DNA from: a virus
Reading direction: 5' to 3' (one strand)
Length of the DNA stretch: 20,097 bases
IMG/VR virus record: IMGVR_UViG_3300017765_000105
Span: 1 to 20,097 of that record
A program made the translations under genes and the position numbers. Below, piece after piece: positions 13,901 to 20,097 of this stretch. The notes under the pieces are model-generated. The model did not search any database and was not told the origin of the DNA. It saw nothing but the letters and a program-made list of their open reading frames with translations. The first letter of the stretch is position 1, and each line of letters begins with the position of its first letter.

Positions 13901-14518
13901 TTAGCCAGTTACTACTTGTCCGACTGTTCTTGCCACACCAGAACCTATACCTTCACCTAATGGTGTTTGTACTGCATTGTCAAATCGTATTGACATTGTA
14001 ATATTTGCTGGATCTTGTGATGCATAATCTAATTCGTTATAGTTTACGTTTTGGATAAAACATCCGTATAGTTCCCAAGTTTCTAAAACATTTGGAGTAT
14101 TTGCACCATTGCCACCATCTAATATTTCAAATCGTGTAATAAACTTATAGTCAATACCAGAAGCGGCACTAGACTGCTCCATGAAATCAAATTGTTTCTG
14201 AACTTGCTCACCTGCAAGTTTAGACACCGAACCATTCACATCATCACGCAAGTTAACTGTAATAGGATCCCAACTATGTTTGCCAACTAAGTATACTTTA
14301 CTGTTATAGATGTCAATTATATTCTCTTCAAATGTAACGGCAGGACGGGTAATATTCATTATCTGTTTTGTCATTTCACTTCTTGGTGTGCTGACTCCAA
14401 AGTTTTCAAAACTTGCTCTAAAGCGATATTTTAATTTTGGCATCAGCAAGCCTTGGCTGGCTGCACTTTGATCACCGTCTATAGGTACTGTAAACTTTGT
14501 TAATGATGAAACTGACAT
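13901..14518 (-). CDS. 19: Tail tube protein gp19
   Basis: A 205-residue inner tail tube subunit; hexamers stack inside the sheath to form the DNA channel. The size is close to T4 gp19 (163 residues) with extra N- and C-terminal tails. Diagnostic segments are LKYRFRASFENFG, ITRPAVTFEENIIDIYNSKV, YLVGKHSWDPITVNLRDDVN and WELYGCFIQNVNYNELDYAS. The gene follows gp18 after a terminator and has its own late-type box (14550-14557) and AGGAG site, so tube and sheath are separately transcribed. The next gene down encodes a paralogue of the same fold. Confidence 0.88.
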   Translation of the reverse strand: MSVSSLTKFTVPIDGDQSAASQGLLMPKLKYRFRASFENFGVSTPRSEMTKQIMNITRPAVTFEENIIDIYNSKVYLVGKHSWDPITVNLRDDVNGSVSKLAGEQVQKQFDFMEQSSAASGIDYKFITRFEILDGGNGANTPNVLETWELYGCFIQNVNYNELDYASQDPANITMSIRFDNAVQTPLGEGIGSGVARTVGQVVTG

Positions 14519-14549
14519 TTCATTCTGCTCCTAATTCTAATTATAAAAG

Positions 14550-14557
14550 TATTTATC
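14550..14557 (-). promoter_or_regulatory. Late-type promoter box for the tail tube operon
   Basis: GATAAATACTTTTATAATT on the minus strand starts about 39 nt upstream of the gp19 ATG, just past the sheath terminator. It is the likely start of the gp19-to-gp4 operon. Confidence 0.6.
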
Positions 14558-14570
14558 AGTTTTCAGTCAT

Positions 14571-14597
14571 AAAAAATGGGGGTATCAAACCCCCATT
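14571..14597. terminator. Strong hairpin terminator after tail sheath gene 18
   Basis: Perfect 9-bp arms AATGGGGGT (14575-14583) and ACCCCCATT (14589-14597) with a 5-base loop. The minus strand has a T run after the hairpin (14576-14571). The plus strand also has a T run (14599 onward), so it could work both ways. It lies 16 bp past the gp18 stop. Confidence 0.9.
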
Positions 14598-14613
14598 GTT
14601 TTTTTATTTTTTG

Positions 14614-17600
14614 TTAAACTGTACTTGCGGCTGCTACGTTTCCACTTGCAATTTCACCTGTATTTTTAAGTCTGATCGGAATAAAGATAAACTCCGCAGC
14701 CTTAGTAGGTTCAATAGCAACGTCAACATAAAGTTCGTTACGGTCTATTCTATCTGAAGTATTATTTGTATCATCGCATACTACTAAGTAATCAAATACA
14801 CCACGTTTTGCTACTAAGTCGTTTAATGTTTGTTCTATTTGTTGTTTGAGCTCGTCTCTAGTCAACTTATCATTAGGCTCAAAAACAAACCCTGTAGCAA
14901 TTGTTTGTAATTGACGTCTTAAAAATCCTGTCAAACGGGCTACATTAATACGGTCTAATGCACTTGTACTAGGTGCTCTTGTTTTGTTTCCGTAATTAAG
15001 TATTCCACTTCCTTGGAAAAAAGCGATCGGATTAACTCTATTAGTATATAATGTATCTCTTACACTTTCACGTATGTTATCAACAATAAAAGCACCTGTT
15101 GATGCACTTATATAACCAATACTTGAAACATTATCTATAAGTCCTCGTCTTGTGCCTGCAGGCGCAAACCATGGAAAACTAATATCGTCACTTCTAGCAA
15201 TCATTCTTAATACAGCATGACTCGCCGGAACAACAATTGTATTCCCACTTATGTCTGTTGTTGATGCACTTGGATAAAATACACCTAAGTATGGATCGCT
15301 AGTAACTAGTCCGTCTTCGTTGTTATCACTTGCTTTTACAGTATTAGTTGACCAATTTTCAATTGCAGTACTTGTGGCTGCTAATCTTAATGGTGTATCA
15401 CCTACTACAAAGCATGTTTGTCGTCTGTCATTATTTAGACTTACCATATTGCTTATCAATTCTGGATATCCAGGAGCGGCAATAACATTAAATGTTCTTG
15501 CATCTTCACGTAATTCTGCACTTGAATCTATTGCAGATTTCATTGCATTTACTACTACTGTTCTAACTGCCTTACGACCAAATGTTTTTCCACTTGAAGT
15601 TACCCATGCATCTTTTTCTGTAGGTAATGTTGGATAAAGTGTTGTGTCACTAAAGTTTGTTCTACTAAAGTAGTCTGCTCTAAATTTCTTTACACCGTAT
15701 GTACTACGTCTTGTATTAAATAGCATCATGCCACGTGGATAAACACTAGGATCTGGTTTATCAATATCTAAATAATTACTTGTAAGTAATGTCTTAGTTG
15801 TTGGAATAGTTCCTGTGACTACATCAGTTGTTCCATCACCCATAAAACGTGCATCTGCAAAAATGATTCCGTTTTCAGTTGTTTCATCAGTTTTGTCTAT
15901 AATTACCCATTTTGCTTCACCTTCGACTGTTTCACGTCTATATATCAATGGATAATTTTCTAAGTCGCTAGTATCAATCCAAAGATCACCATTGACCAAT
16001 GCACTATCGTCACTTTGTAGTGTCGGTGCAGTTGTACTAAAAATGACACCATCTGGATCTGTACTACCTAGTGCAAAGCCTCTTGTATCTGTTACATTCT
16101 GATAACCTTTCCAAGTAGTACCATCATGTATTAGTATATCGGCTTCAAAACCACCTGCATACCAATGTGTATTATCGTCTGGATTCGCACTAGGTGCACT
16201 AATACTTGCAGTATATGTTGGAGCAATCCAGTTACTTACGATTAAATCACTGCTATTTCCTGCCCTAACTTGTCCTGTTGTAATACTTGTAGTAATACCT
16301 GCATCAGTTAATGGTGTGCCTGTAGTATTTTTTAGTACTATTACACCACCTAAACTATGTTTGATTACAAGGTATCCTCCACTGTTTACACTTGCACTTA
16401 CTCCACTTACGTTAGCACCGTTTATGTCACTTGCTAAATTTGCAAGACCTGTGCCACTTAAAGTAACTTCAACTGCAGTACTCATTTCAGTACTATTTGC
16501 ACTACTTGCACTTATTGTAAACTTGTTACCTGCAGTAAGTGGTGTTGATGAATTGATTAATCCTGTAACAATCAAATCACCTGCACTGTAACGTTGAAAT
16601 AATTTATAAGTCACAGTATCGTTTTCTGTGACATCATACTGCACATAGTAACTACCAGCAGTAATTTTTGAACCACCAGTTGTATCTAAGTTTTTTAGTG
16701 CAGTAACATCATTTGTATATGCTGGAGCAGTACTAGAAGTAAAACTTGCAGTTGATGTTGAATATGTACTAACATCTGCTAAAAATCCTAAATTACTTTG
16801 TGTTGTCTTCACCCACACACTTCCTGTTGGACGTGGAACAGTATCTGTTGACTTCCATGCTGGGACTGTATAATGCGGATCTTGTGCAATTAATGGTCTT
16901 GCATATGTACCAGCAGTCAAACCTGCATCGGATAATATACTACCACTTGCATTTGCTAAAACAATTTTACCATCTGCAACACTGTCTACACCAACGGCAG
17001 TACTGTTTGCATAAATTTCAATTTTATTTTCATGGACGTCTGCAGTTACACCGGTAATACTTGCATTATTAATACTGGTCTTAAGTTCTGTTACAGTACT
17101 TCCAACCATTGTTACTGTAGTACCATTTATTGTAATACTATGTCCTTGTGTAAATCTTGGACTTGCTACAGTACCTGCAATAGTTGCATGAGAAATTTGC
17201 CAACTTGCACTACCTACTAATACCCAAGCATTTGCACGATTTTTATAATAGACAGGATTACTTGTGTTTGTAGCAACTAATGCATAATCACCTATAGCAC
17301 CAATTGATGTTTTTGGAACACCACCATCTAAATCTGTTGTACTTGTTATTACTGTAGGAATCTTATTTGTAAAATTTCCTGTACTTCCATTCCATTCAAA
17401 TATTCCCCATCTTGTATCACCGGAGATATCCCACCAAATAGTGTTATTTGTTGGTTGTCCTAATGGTCGGCTTGCACTACTTGCTAATTCTGCTAAATCT
17501 ATATCTGCCCTCATCACATAAGCACGATTGCTTACACCTAATAGACTGTATGCAGACATAAGTCCATATTCATTAAGTTCATACCCGTTTATAGGTGTGC

Positions 17601-17841
17601 CTGCTGATGTGTTATAAAAAGTCGGATTACCAAATGTGCTTGTTAATTCTCTTTGACTTCCTATTAGATAAGACTTGCCTGCATTGGTCGCAGTTGTGCC
17701 GGATGCAGTTCCTGTGCCAGTGCCACTCGTTTTGTTTTCTGCAGTTGCAATAACAATCGCTGCTACTGTGCCTGCGGTTGATGGAGTATAATTACTTTCA
17801 TCTATTACTGTAACTTCTACGCCTGGTGATATTAGTGCCAT
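14614..17841 (-). CDS. 18: Tail sheath protein gp18 with enlarged middle
   Basis: A 1075-residue contractile sheath subunit. The N-terminus (MALISPGVEVTVIDESNYTP, then GKSYLIGSQRELTSTFGNPT, GYELNEYGLMSAYSLLG) and the C-terminal third (GKTFGRKAVRTVVVNAMKSA, FPWFAPAGTRRGLIDNVSSI, INVARLTGFLRRQLQTIATG, LYVDVAIEPTKAAEFIFIPI) are the conserved sheath core, the part that moves on contraction. T4 gp18 has 659 residues; the excess is a Thr/Ser/Gly-rich central region (roughly 140-690) of surface-exposed type. Within it, residues about 217-313 and 430-522 are two diverged copies of one domain (each with TINGTTVTMVGS- or FTISASSANSTE-like starts and an ILSDAGLT/PLTDAGIT end). A late-type box and GAAGGA site precede the gene. 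Confidence 0.95.
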   Translation of the reverse strand: MALISPGVEVTVIDESNYTPSTAGTVAAIVIATAENKTSGTGTGTASGTTATNAGKSYLIGSQRELTSTFGNPTFYNTSAGTPINGYELNEYGLMSAYSLLGVSNRAYVMRADIDLAELASSASRPLGQPTNNTIWWDISGDTRWGIFEWNGSTGNFTNKIPTVITSTTDLDGGVPKTSIGAIGDYALVATNTSNPVYYKNRANAWVLVGSASWQISHATIAGTVASPRFTQGHSITINGTTVTMVGSTVTELKTSINNASITGVTADVHENKIEIYANSTAVGVDSVADGKIVLANASGSILSDAGLTAGTYARPLIAQDPHYTVPAWKSTDTVPRPTGSVWVKTTQSNLGFLADVSTYSTSTASFTSSTAPAYTNDVTALKNLDTTGGSKITAGSYYVQYDVTENDTVTYKLFQRYSAGDLIVTGLINSSTPLTAGNKFTISASSANSTEMSTAVEVTLSGTGLANLASDINGANVSGVSASVNSGGYLVIKHSLGGVIVLKNTTGTPLTDAGITTSITTGQVRAGNSSDLIVSNWIAPTYTASISAPSANPDDNTHWYAGGFEADILIHDGTTWKGYQNVTDTRGFALGSTDPDGVIFSTTAPTLQSDDSALVNGDLWIDTSDLENYPLIYRRETVEGEAKWVIIDKTDETTENGIIFADARFMGDGTTDVVTGTIPTTKTLLTSNYLDIDKPDPSVYPRGMMLFNTRRSTYGVKKFRADYFSRTNFSDTTLYPTLPTEKDAWVTSSGKTFGRKAVRTVVVNAMKSAIDSSAELREDARTFNVIAAPGYPELISNMVSLNNDRRQTCFVVGDTPLRLAATSTAIENWSTNTVKASDNNEDGLVTSDPYLGVFYPSASTTDISGNTIVVPASHAVLRMIARSDDISFPWFAPAGTRRGLIDNVSSIGYISASTGAFIVDNIRESVRDTLYTNRVNPIAFFQGSGILNYGNKTRAPSTSALDRINVARLTGFLRRQLQTIATGFVFEPNDKLTRDELKQQIEQTLNDLVAKRGVFDYLVVCDDTNNTSDRIDRNELYVDVAIEPTKAAEFIFIPIRLKNTGEIASGNVAAASTV
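16276..17193. repeat. Two diverged copies of a sheath surface domain within gene 18
   Basis: Translations of 16903-17193 and 16276-16554 (minus strand) share a common plan: an ITI or FTI strand after a GHS/GNK turn, VTELKTSINNASITGVTADV against LANLASDINGANVSGVSASV, IEIYANST against LVIKHSLG, KIVLANASGSILSDAGLTAG against VIVLKNTTGTPLTDAGITTS. The similarity is at protein level only, pointing to an old duplication. Confidence 0.7.
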
Positions 17842-17877
17842 ATTCTCTTTCCTTCTATAAGGTATTTTGTATACTGT

Positions 17878-17885
17878 TATTTATC
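17878..17885 (-). promoter_or_regulatory. Late-type promoter box for tail sheath gene 18
   Basis: GGATAAATAACAG on the minus strand, box 36 nt upstream of the gp18 ATG at 17841. It lies in the divergent gap between gp18 and the plus-strand gene. Confidence 0.6.
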
Positions 17886-17936
17886 CGGACCACCTTAAAA
17901 AACACCTATTTTAAATAATCCCTTTAAAGGTATGGG

Positions 17937-17942
17937 TAAATA
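17937..17942 (+). promoter_or_regulatory. Late-type box touching the start of the plus-strand zinc-ribbon gene
   Basis: The plus strand reads GGTAAATACGTGC followed by ATG at 17948. TAAATACGTG is the same string as before the ATG at 3730 on the other strand, with the same five-base spacing. AAAGG lies 17 nt upstream of the ATG, too far for a normal ribosome site. Confidence 0.45.
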
Positions 17943-17947
17943 CGTGC

Positions 17948-18277
17948 ATGAGACCGGTTTGTGACACATGTGGGCAACGTCCAAAAGCAGTGAATTATCA
18001 TAAAGGTGATATAACATATTATAGGAAAAAGTGTGAGCAATGCCTTAAGTCACACAAACCTGTTAAACCATTATGGTTTGAAAGTGGTTATAAAGTTAAA
18101 AGAAAATGCGAAGCATGTGGCTTTAAGCCTACTGTGAGGAATCAAGTCACTATTTTTTATATCGATGGAAATTTAAATAATGTCAGCAACCGTAATCTGA
18201 AAACTGTATGTTTAAATTGCAATCAGGAGTTGATAAGGTTTGGTTGGAACCGAGGTGATCTAACACCTGATGTTTAA
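17948..18277 (+). CDS. Small double zinc-ribbon, degenerate HNH-like protein
   Basis: A 109-residue basic protein and the only clear gene on the plus strand. It has four CxxC knuckles forming two likely zinc sites: C5/C8 with C29/C32 (VCDTCG, KCEQC) and C54/C57 with C88/C91 (KCEACG, VCLNC). The segment FYIDGNLNNVSNRNLKTVCLNC has the HNH-nuclease layout (dipeptide, DGN, N, NL, CxxC), but Phe-Tyr replaces the His-His pair and Asn follows the last Cys in place of His. Nuclease activity is thus unlikely; DNA or RNA binding is plausible. From memory related proteins occur in marine T4-like phages. Its last 95 bp overlap the dNMP kinase gene tail to tail, and it diverges from gp18. Confidence 0.75.
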   Translation: MRPVCDTCGQRPKAVNYHKGDITYYRKKCEQCLKSHKPVKPLWFESGYKVKRKCEACGFKPTVRNQVTIFYIDGNLNNVSNRNLKTVCLNCNQELIRFGWNRGDLTPDV

Positions 18278-18851
18278 GAGAATCTATTGTACTATTATTG
18301 TATATTATATTATCAAACTTATCGTTGGTGTCTGCCCATTTATATTCACTAGAATGAATTTCATAATTAGACATAGTGCTACTACCAGTATTGTTATCTA
18401 ATATTGCATGTCCCCACCATTCAGGTAAGTCTCCACGTTGTACCCACCAAACTTCGCCACCAATTTTACGTAGCATATCTTGTTCGTTTCTAAATCTTAC
18501 ATCTGGTATAATATAGTCACCTGGATTTTCCAACATCTGTTTTTTTAATAAACTTACCCAAATACCATTGTCAAAACCATCTCGCATACAGTCTGTACCA
18601 AACTCTTGTAAAACTATTCTTGGTGTAATTACTCTACCAGTTTCATTTGACCAGAAAGGATCTCGTTCTTCGCGCCATTTTCTGCTTTTAGCATTATCGC
18701 CTTCAAGCATTGCTCTATCCCAACCAAAAACAGTCGCAACACCATCTTTTAGTTTATCAGCAAAACTAACTTTTTTAAATCCTTTGTCTACTAAAATATC
18801 CGCAACAGTGCCTTTGCCTGAACCTATTAATCCGCATATTCCTATTATCAT
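18183..18851 (-). CDS. 1: Deoxynucleoside monophosphate kinase, T4 gp1-like
   Basis: A 222-residue P-loop kinase that would phosphorylate dNMPs for phage DNA synthesis. GLIGSGKGTVADIL (7-20) is the Walker A and first helix. SFADKLKDGVATVFGW (29-44) fits the T4 segment around PIKDALAYAWG. LQEFGTDCMRDGFDNGIWVS (81-100) matches the T4 QALGTD...NFD..YWV region, and DYIIPDVRFRNEQDML (112-127) matches YYVVPDTR...E. T4 gp1 has 241 residues. The domain appears to end near residue 200 (HQVLDHLG). The last 20 or so residues are read from DNA that codes antisense for the zinc-ribbon gene. It sits 12 bp after the neck-protein gene, an unusual place for a nucleotide-metabolism gene. Confidence 0.8.
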   Translation of the reverse strand: MIIGICGLIGSGKGTVADILVDKGFKKVSFADKLKDGVATVFGWDRAMLEGDNAKSRKWREERDPFWSNETGRVITPRIVLQEFGTDCMRDGFDNGIWVSLLKKQMLENPGDYIIPDVRFRNEQDMLRKIGGEVWWVQRGDLPEWWGHAILDNNTGSSTMSNYEIHSSEYKWADTNDKFDNIIYNNSTIDSLKHQVLDHLGSNQTLSTPDCNLNIQFSDYGC

Positions 18852-18863
18852 GTAAGCCTCATA

Positions 18864-19619
18864 TTAGCCGATTATAAATGAAAGTGGATCAGATCCATCC
18901 ACATAGTTACGTAACTCTTCATCGAGTTTATCTATTTCAACTTGTGCTTCTGCCTTGAGTGCATCACCGTTAAGACTAGTACCACCTTGTGGTCCTGCAA
19001 TAGTACTAAATTTACTTCTTGCTTCTCCAAGTGTATATTTTGCAAGTGCTAGTGCATAATCTTGTATCCAAGGACCTGCATGTCTATCTTGTAGTAATCT
19101 GCTTTCAGGACGTAAATTATATGTCCAAAGTACTACATTTTCGCCACTTGCACTAAACTTTCGGAGTATTGTAATAACCTTTGTGACTGGATTAAATTCA
19201 AAATTTATAAATCCACCAAATAACCTAGCACTAAGTTCTTGGTATTGGTAATACATTTCGTAAGTTGCCATGCCACCTATACGACCACTCTGCAGTAAGT
19301 ATGTATTCTGAAACGCTGCCTCAAAAGGTTCAAACTGTGTTCCTGTTTCATTACTACCACTTCCTACACTTCGTCTGTACACTTGACGTACTTCTTCAAT
19401 TTCATCAGGCAGTGTGTATTCTTGTTGTTCTTTCACAATACTTAGAAATACGTATGAACTTTCATATGCATTCTGACTACGTTGTCTAAAACGTTTTACA
19501 GATTTGTCAATTACATTATCATAATGACTGGGATCAAGTTCAATATCTACCATACCATCACCCAAGCGATAGCGGATGTAATCTACTGTATCTGATCTTA
19601 AACTTGCTAGTGTTGCCAT
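18864..19619 (-). CDS. 13: Neck protein, gp13-like
   Basis: A 251-residue soluble protein. In T4, gp13 and gp14 form the neck joining head and tail. The N-terminal part (DTVDYIRYRLGDGMVDIELD, then HYDNVIDKSVKRFRQRSQNA) fits the marine T4-like gp13 start, in which a short helix, a conserved V-I/V-x-I strand and an acidic helix with paired Asp precede the core. EYTLPDEIEEVRQVYRR is the following strand. The C-terminal part (AGPWIQDYALALAKYTLGEA, RSKFSTIAGPQGGTSLNGDA, then a Glu-rich helix) is typical of neck and connector proteins. T4 gp13 has 309 residues. It has an AAGGA site and a late-type box. A gp14-type identity is less likely, since no gp14 N-terminal signature is seen, but not excluded. 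Confidence 0.6.
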   Translation of the reverse strand: MATLASLRSDTVDYIRYRLGDGMVDIELDPSHYDNVIDKSVKRFRQRSQNAYESSYVFLSIVKEQQEYTLPDEIEEVRQVYRRSVGSGSNETGTQFEPFEAAFQNTYLLQSGRIGGMATYEMYYQYQELSARLFGGFINFEFNPVTKVITILRKFSASGENVVLWTYNLRPESRLLQDRHAGPWIQDYALALAKYTLGEARSKFSTIAGPQGGTSLNGDALKAEAQVEIDKLDEELRNYVDGSDPLSFIIG

Positions 19620-19640
19620 AGTGTATCCTTATCTATACAC

Positions 19641-19647
19641 TATTTAT
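19641..19647 (-). promoter_or_regulatory. Late-type promoter box for the neck-protein gene
   Basis: TTAATAAATAGTG on the minus strand, 21 nt upstream of the ATG at 19619 and overlapping the TAA of the preceding gene by one base. An AAGGA site lies between box and ATG. Confidence 0.5.
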
Positions 19648-20097
19648 TAATTATTGACTGCCTTAAGTATGACAGTATCGTTATTAAATCTTCCATTTAA
19701 TCTTGTTTCAACACCTTTTATATTATCTAAGAACTTTCGTAATTGTACTTTACCACTTTTGTTAAACTCTGCAAGTTGTTGTTCTGGCTTGCGAAGTGTC
19801 TTTGCTATACTCTCCTTTTCATTGAAGAATTGTAGTGTTGTGCCTTTCACTTGTAAAGTATCGTGTTGATTGGAAACGTACTTGCCAATCTTTCTAGTTT
19901 TAGTATTGAATACCCAAAGTTCATTGCATCCAATAATATCTGCAGGATTAATACTTGCAACTTTGTATTTTTCATCTGATTTACAATACTTCATTTTTGC
20001 AACTAATTTATCAGCACTCTTAGGTTTAGGCGACCTAGTCTTTCTTGTCGCTTTGCTTTCTGCAGTAATTAAATCACATGCACCCACAATGCCTTGG
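19647..20097 (-). CDS. C-terminal part of a conserved-looking phage protein, 5' end beyond right edge
   Basis: The frame is open to the window edge (Gln-Gly-Ile upstream of the first possible GTG at 20087), so this is very probably the C-terminal 150 residues of a longer protein and not a complete gene. It is strongly basic: KATRKTRSPKPKSADKLVAK looks like a flexible nucleic-acid- or membrane-contacting linker. Then a folded part follows (KVASINPADIIGCNELWVFN, KTRKIGKYVSN, VKGTTLQFF) and a conserved-looking end NGRFNNDTVILKAVN. From memory similar C-termini occur next to gp13 in marine T4-like phages, function unknown. The TAA is 27 bp from the gp13-like ATG. Confidence 0.7.
   Translation of the reverse strand, partial: QGIVGACDLITAESKATRKTRSPKPKSADKLVAKMKYCKSDEKYKVASINPADIIGCNELWVFNTKTRKIGKYVSNQHDTLQVKGTTLQFFNEKESIAKTLRKPEQQLAEFNKSGKVQLRKFLDNIKGVETRLNGRFNNDTVILKAVNN

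Noticed and set aside
15320-15637. Plus-strand open frame (105 codons) with hydrophobic segments
   Set aside because: Antisense to the conserved part of the tail sheath gene; no start signal, no family resemblance.
19647-20087. Complete 146-codon gene starting with GTG at 20087
   Set aside because: The frame stays open upstream to the window edge, there is no ribosome site at the GTG, and the sequence begins mid-domain with a basic linker, so a C-terminal fragment is the better reading.
1-20097. tRNA or rRNA genes
   Set aside because: No cloverleaf-like or rRNA-like stretch was seen in the short intergenic gaps, all of which are under 150 bp.

Overview
The window is part of the morphogenesis region of an AT-rich, T4-like (contractile-tailed) marine bacteriophage. 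Recognisable T4-type proteins are the large terminase gp17, the small terminase gp16-like, tail sheath gp18, tail tube gp19, head-completion nuclease gp4, a neck protein of gp13 type, a gp1-like dNMP kinase and the single-stranded DNA-binding protein gp32. Several unassigned proteins resemble, from memory, conserved proteins of marine T4-like phages (cyanophages and the SAR11-phage lineage). No database search was possible. The host is probably an AT-rich marine Gram-negative bacterium. A phage-borne outer-membrane porin supports the Gram-negative part. An alphaproteobacterial (SAR11-type) host is a guess.

Almost every gene is on the minus strand, so transcription runs from high to low coordinates. 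In that order: an unknown protein cut by the right edge (20097-19647); neck protein (19619-18864); dNMP kinase (18851-18183); then one lone plus-strand gene for a small zinc-ribbon/degenerate HNH protein (17948-18277) whose 3' end overlaps the kinase tail to tail. Next come sheath gp18 (17841-14614), a strong terminator, tube gp19, a gp19-like paralogue, a small unknown, gp4, a GTG-started protein with a possible nucleotide-binding N-terminus, gp16, a possible internal head protein, a LysM-like protein and a modular acidic protein. A strong terminator follows. Then an overlapping pair (SGNH-type hydrolase and GT10-like glycosyltransferase), a small unknown, gp17, and a 662-residue protein carrying the same 110-residue module as the acidic protein. 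Last are a porin gene with its own promoter candidate and flanking terminators, and the 5' part of gene 32, which runs off the left edge.

Regulation looks T4-late-like. An ATAAATA box precedes most transcription units, often overlapping the stop codon of the gene upstream. At three genes the box sits exactly five bases before the ATG, which by T4 rules would give leaderless mRNAs. Gene 32 has a near-consensus sigma70 promoter with a late box inside its spacer, a palindrome over the -10/start region and an 11-bp direct repeat in the leader.

The packaging motor (gp16, gp17), head completion (gp4, gp13-like) and tail (gp18, gp19 and paralogue) form one assembly programme. The accessory genes (porin, SGNH hydrolase, glycosyltransferase, GTG-started protein) look like cargo and may modify the cell surface or the virion. 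The strongest leads are the porin cassette, the duplicated 110-residue module, the predicted leaderless late mRNAs and the capsid-targeting-like N-terminus of the 168-residue protein.
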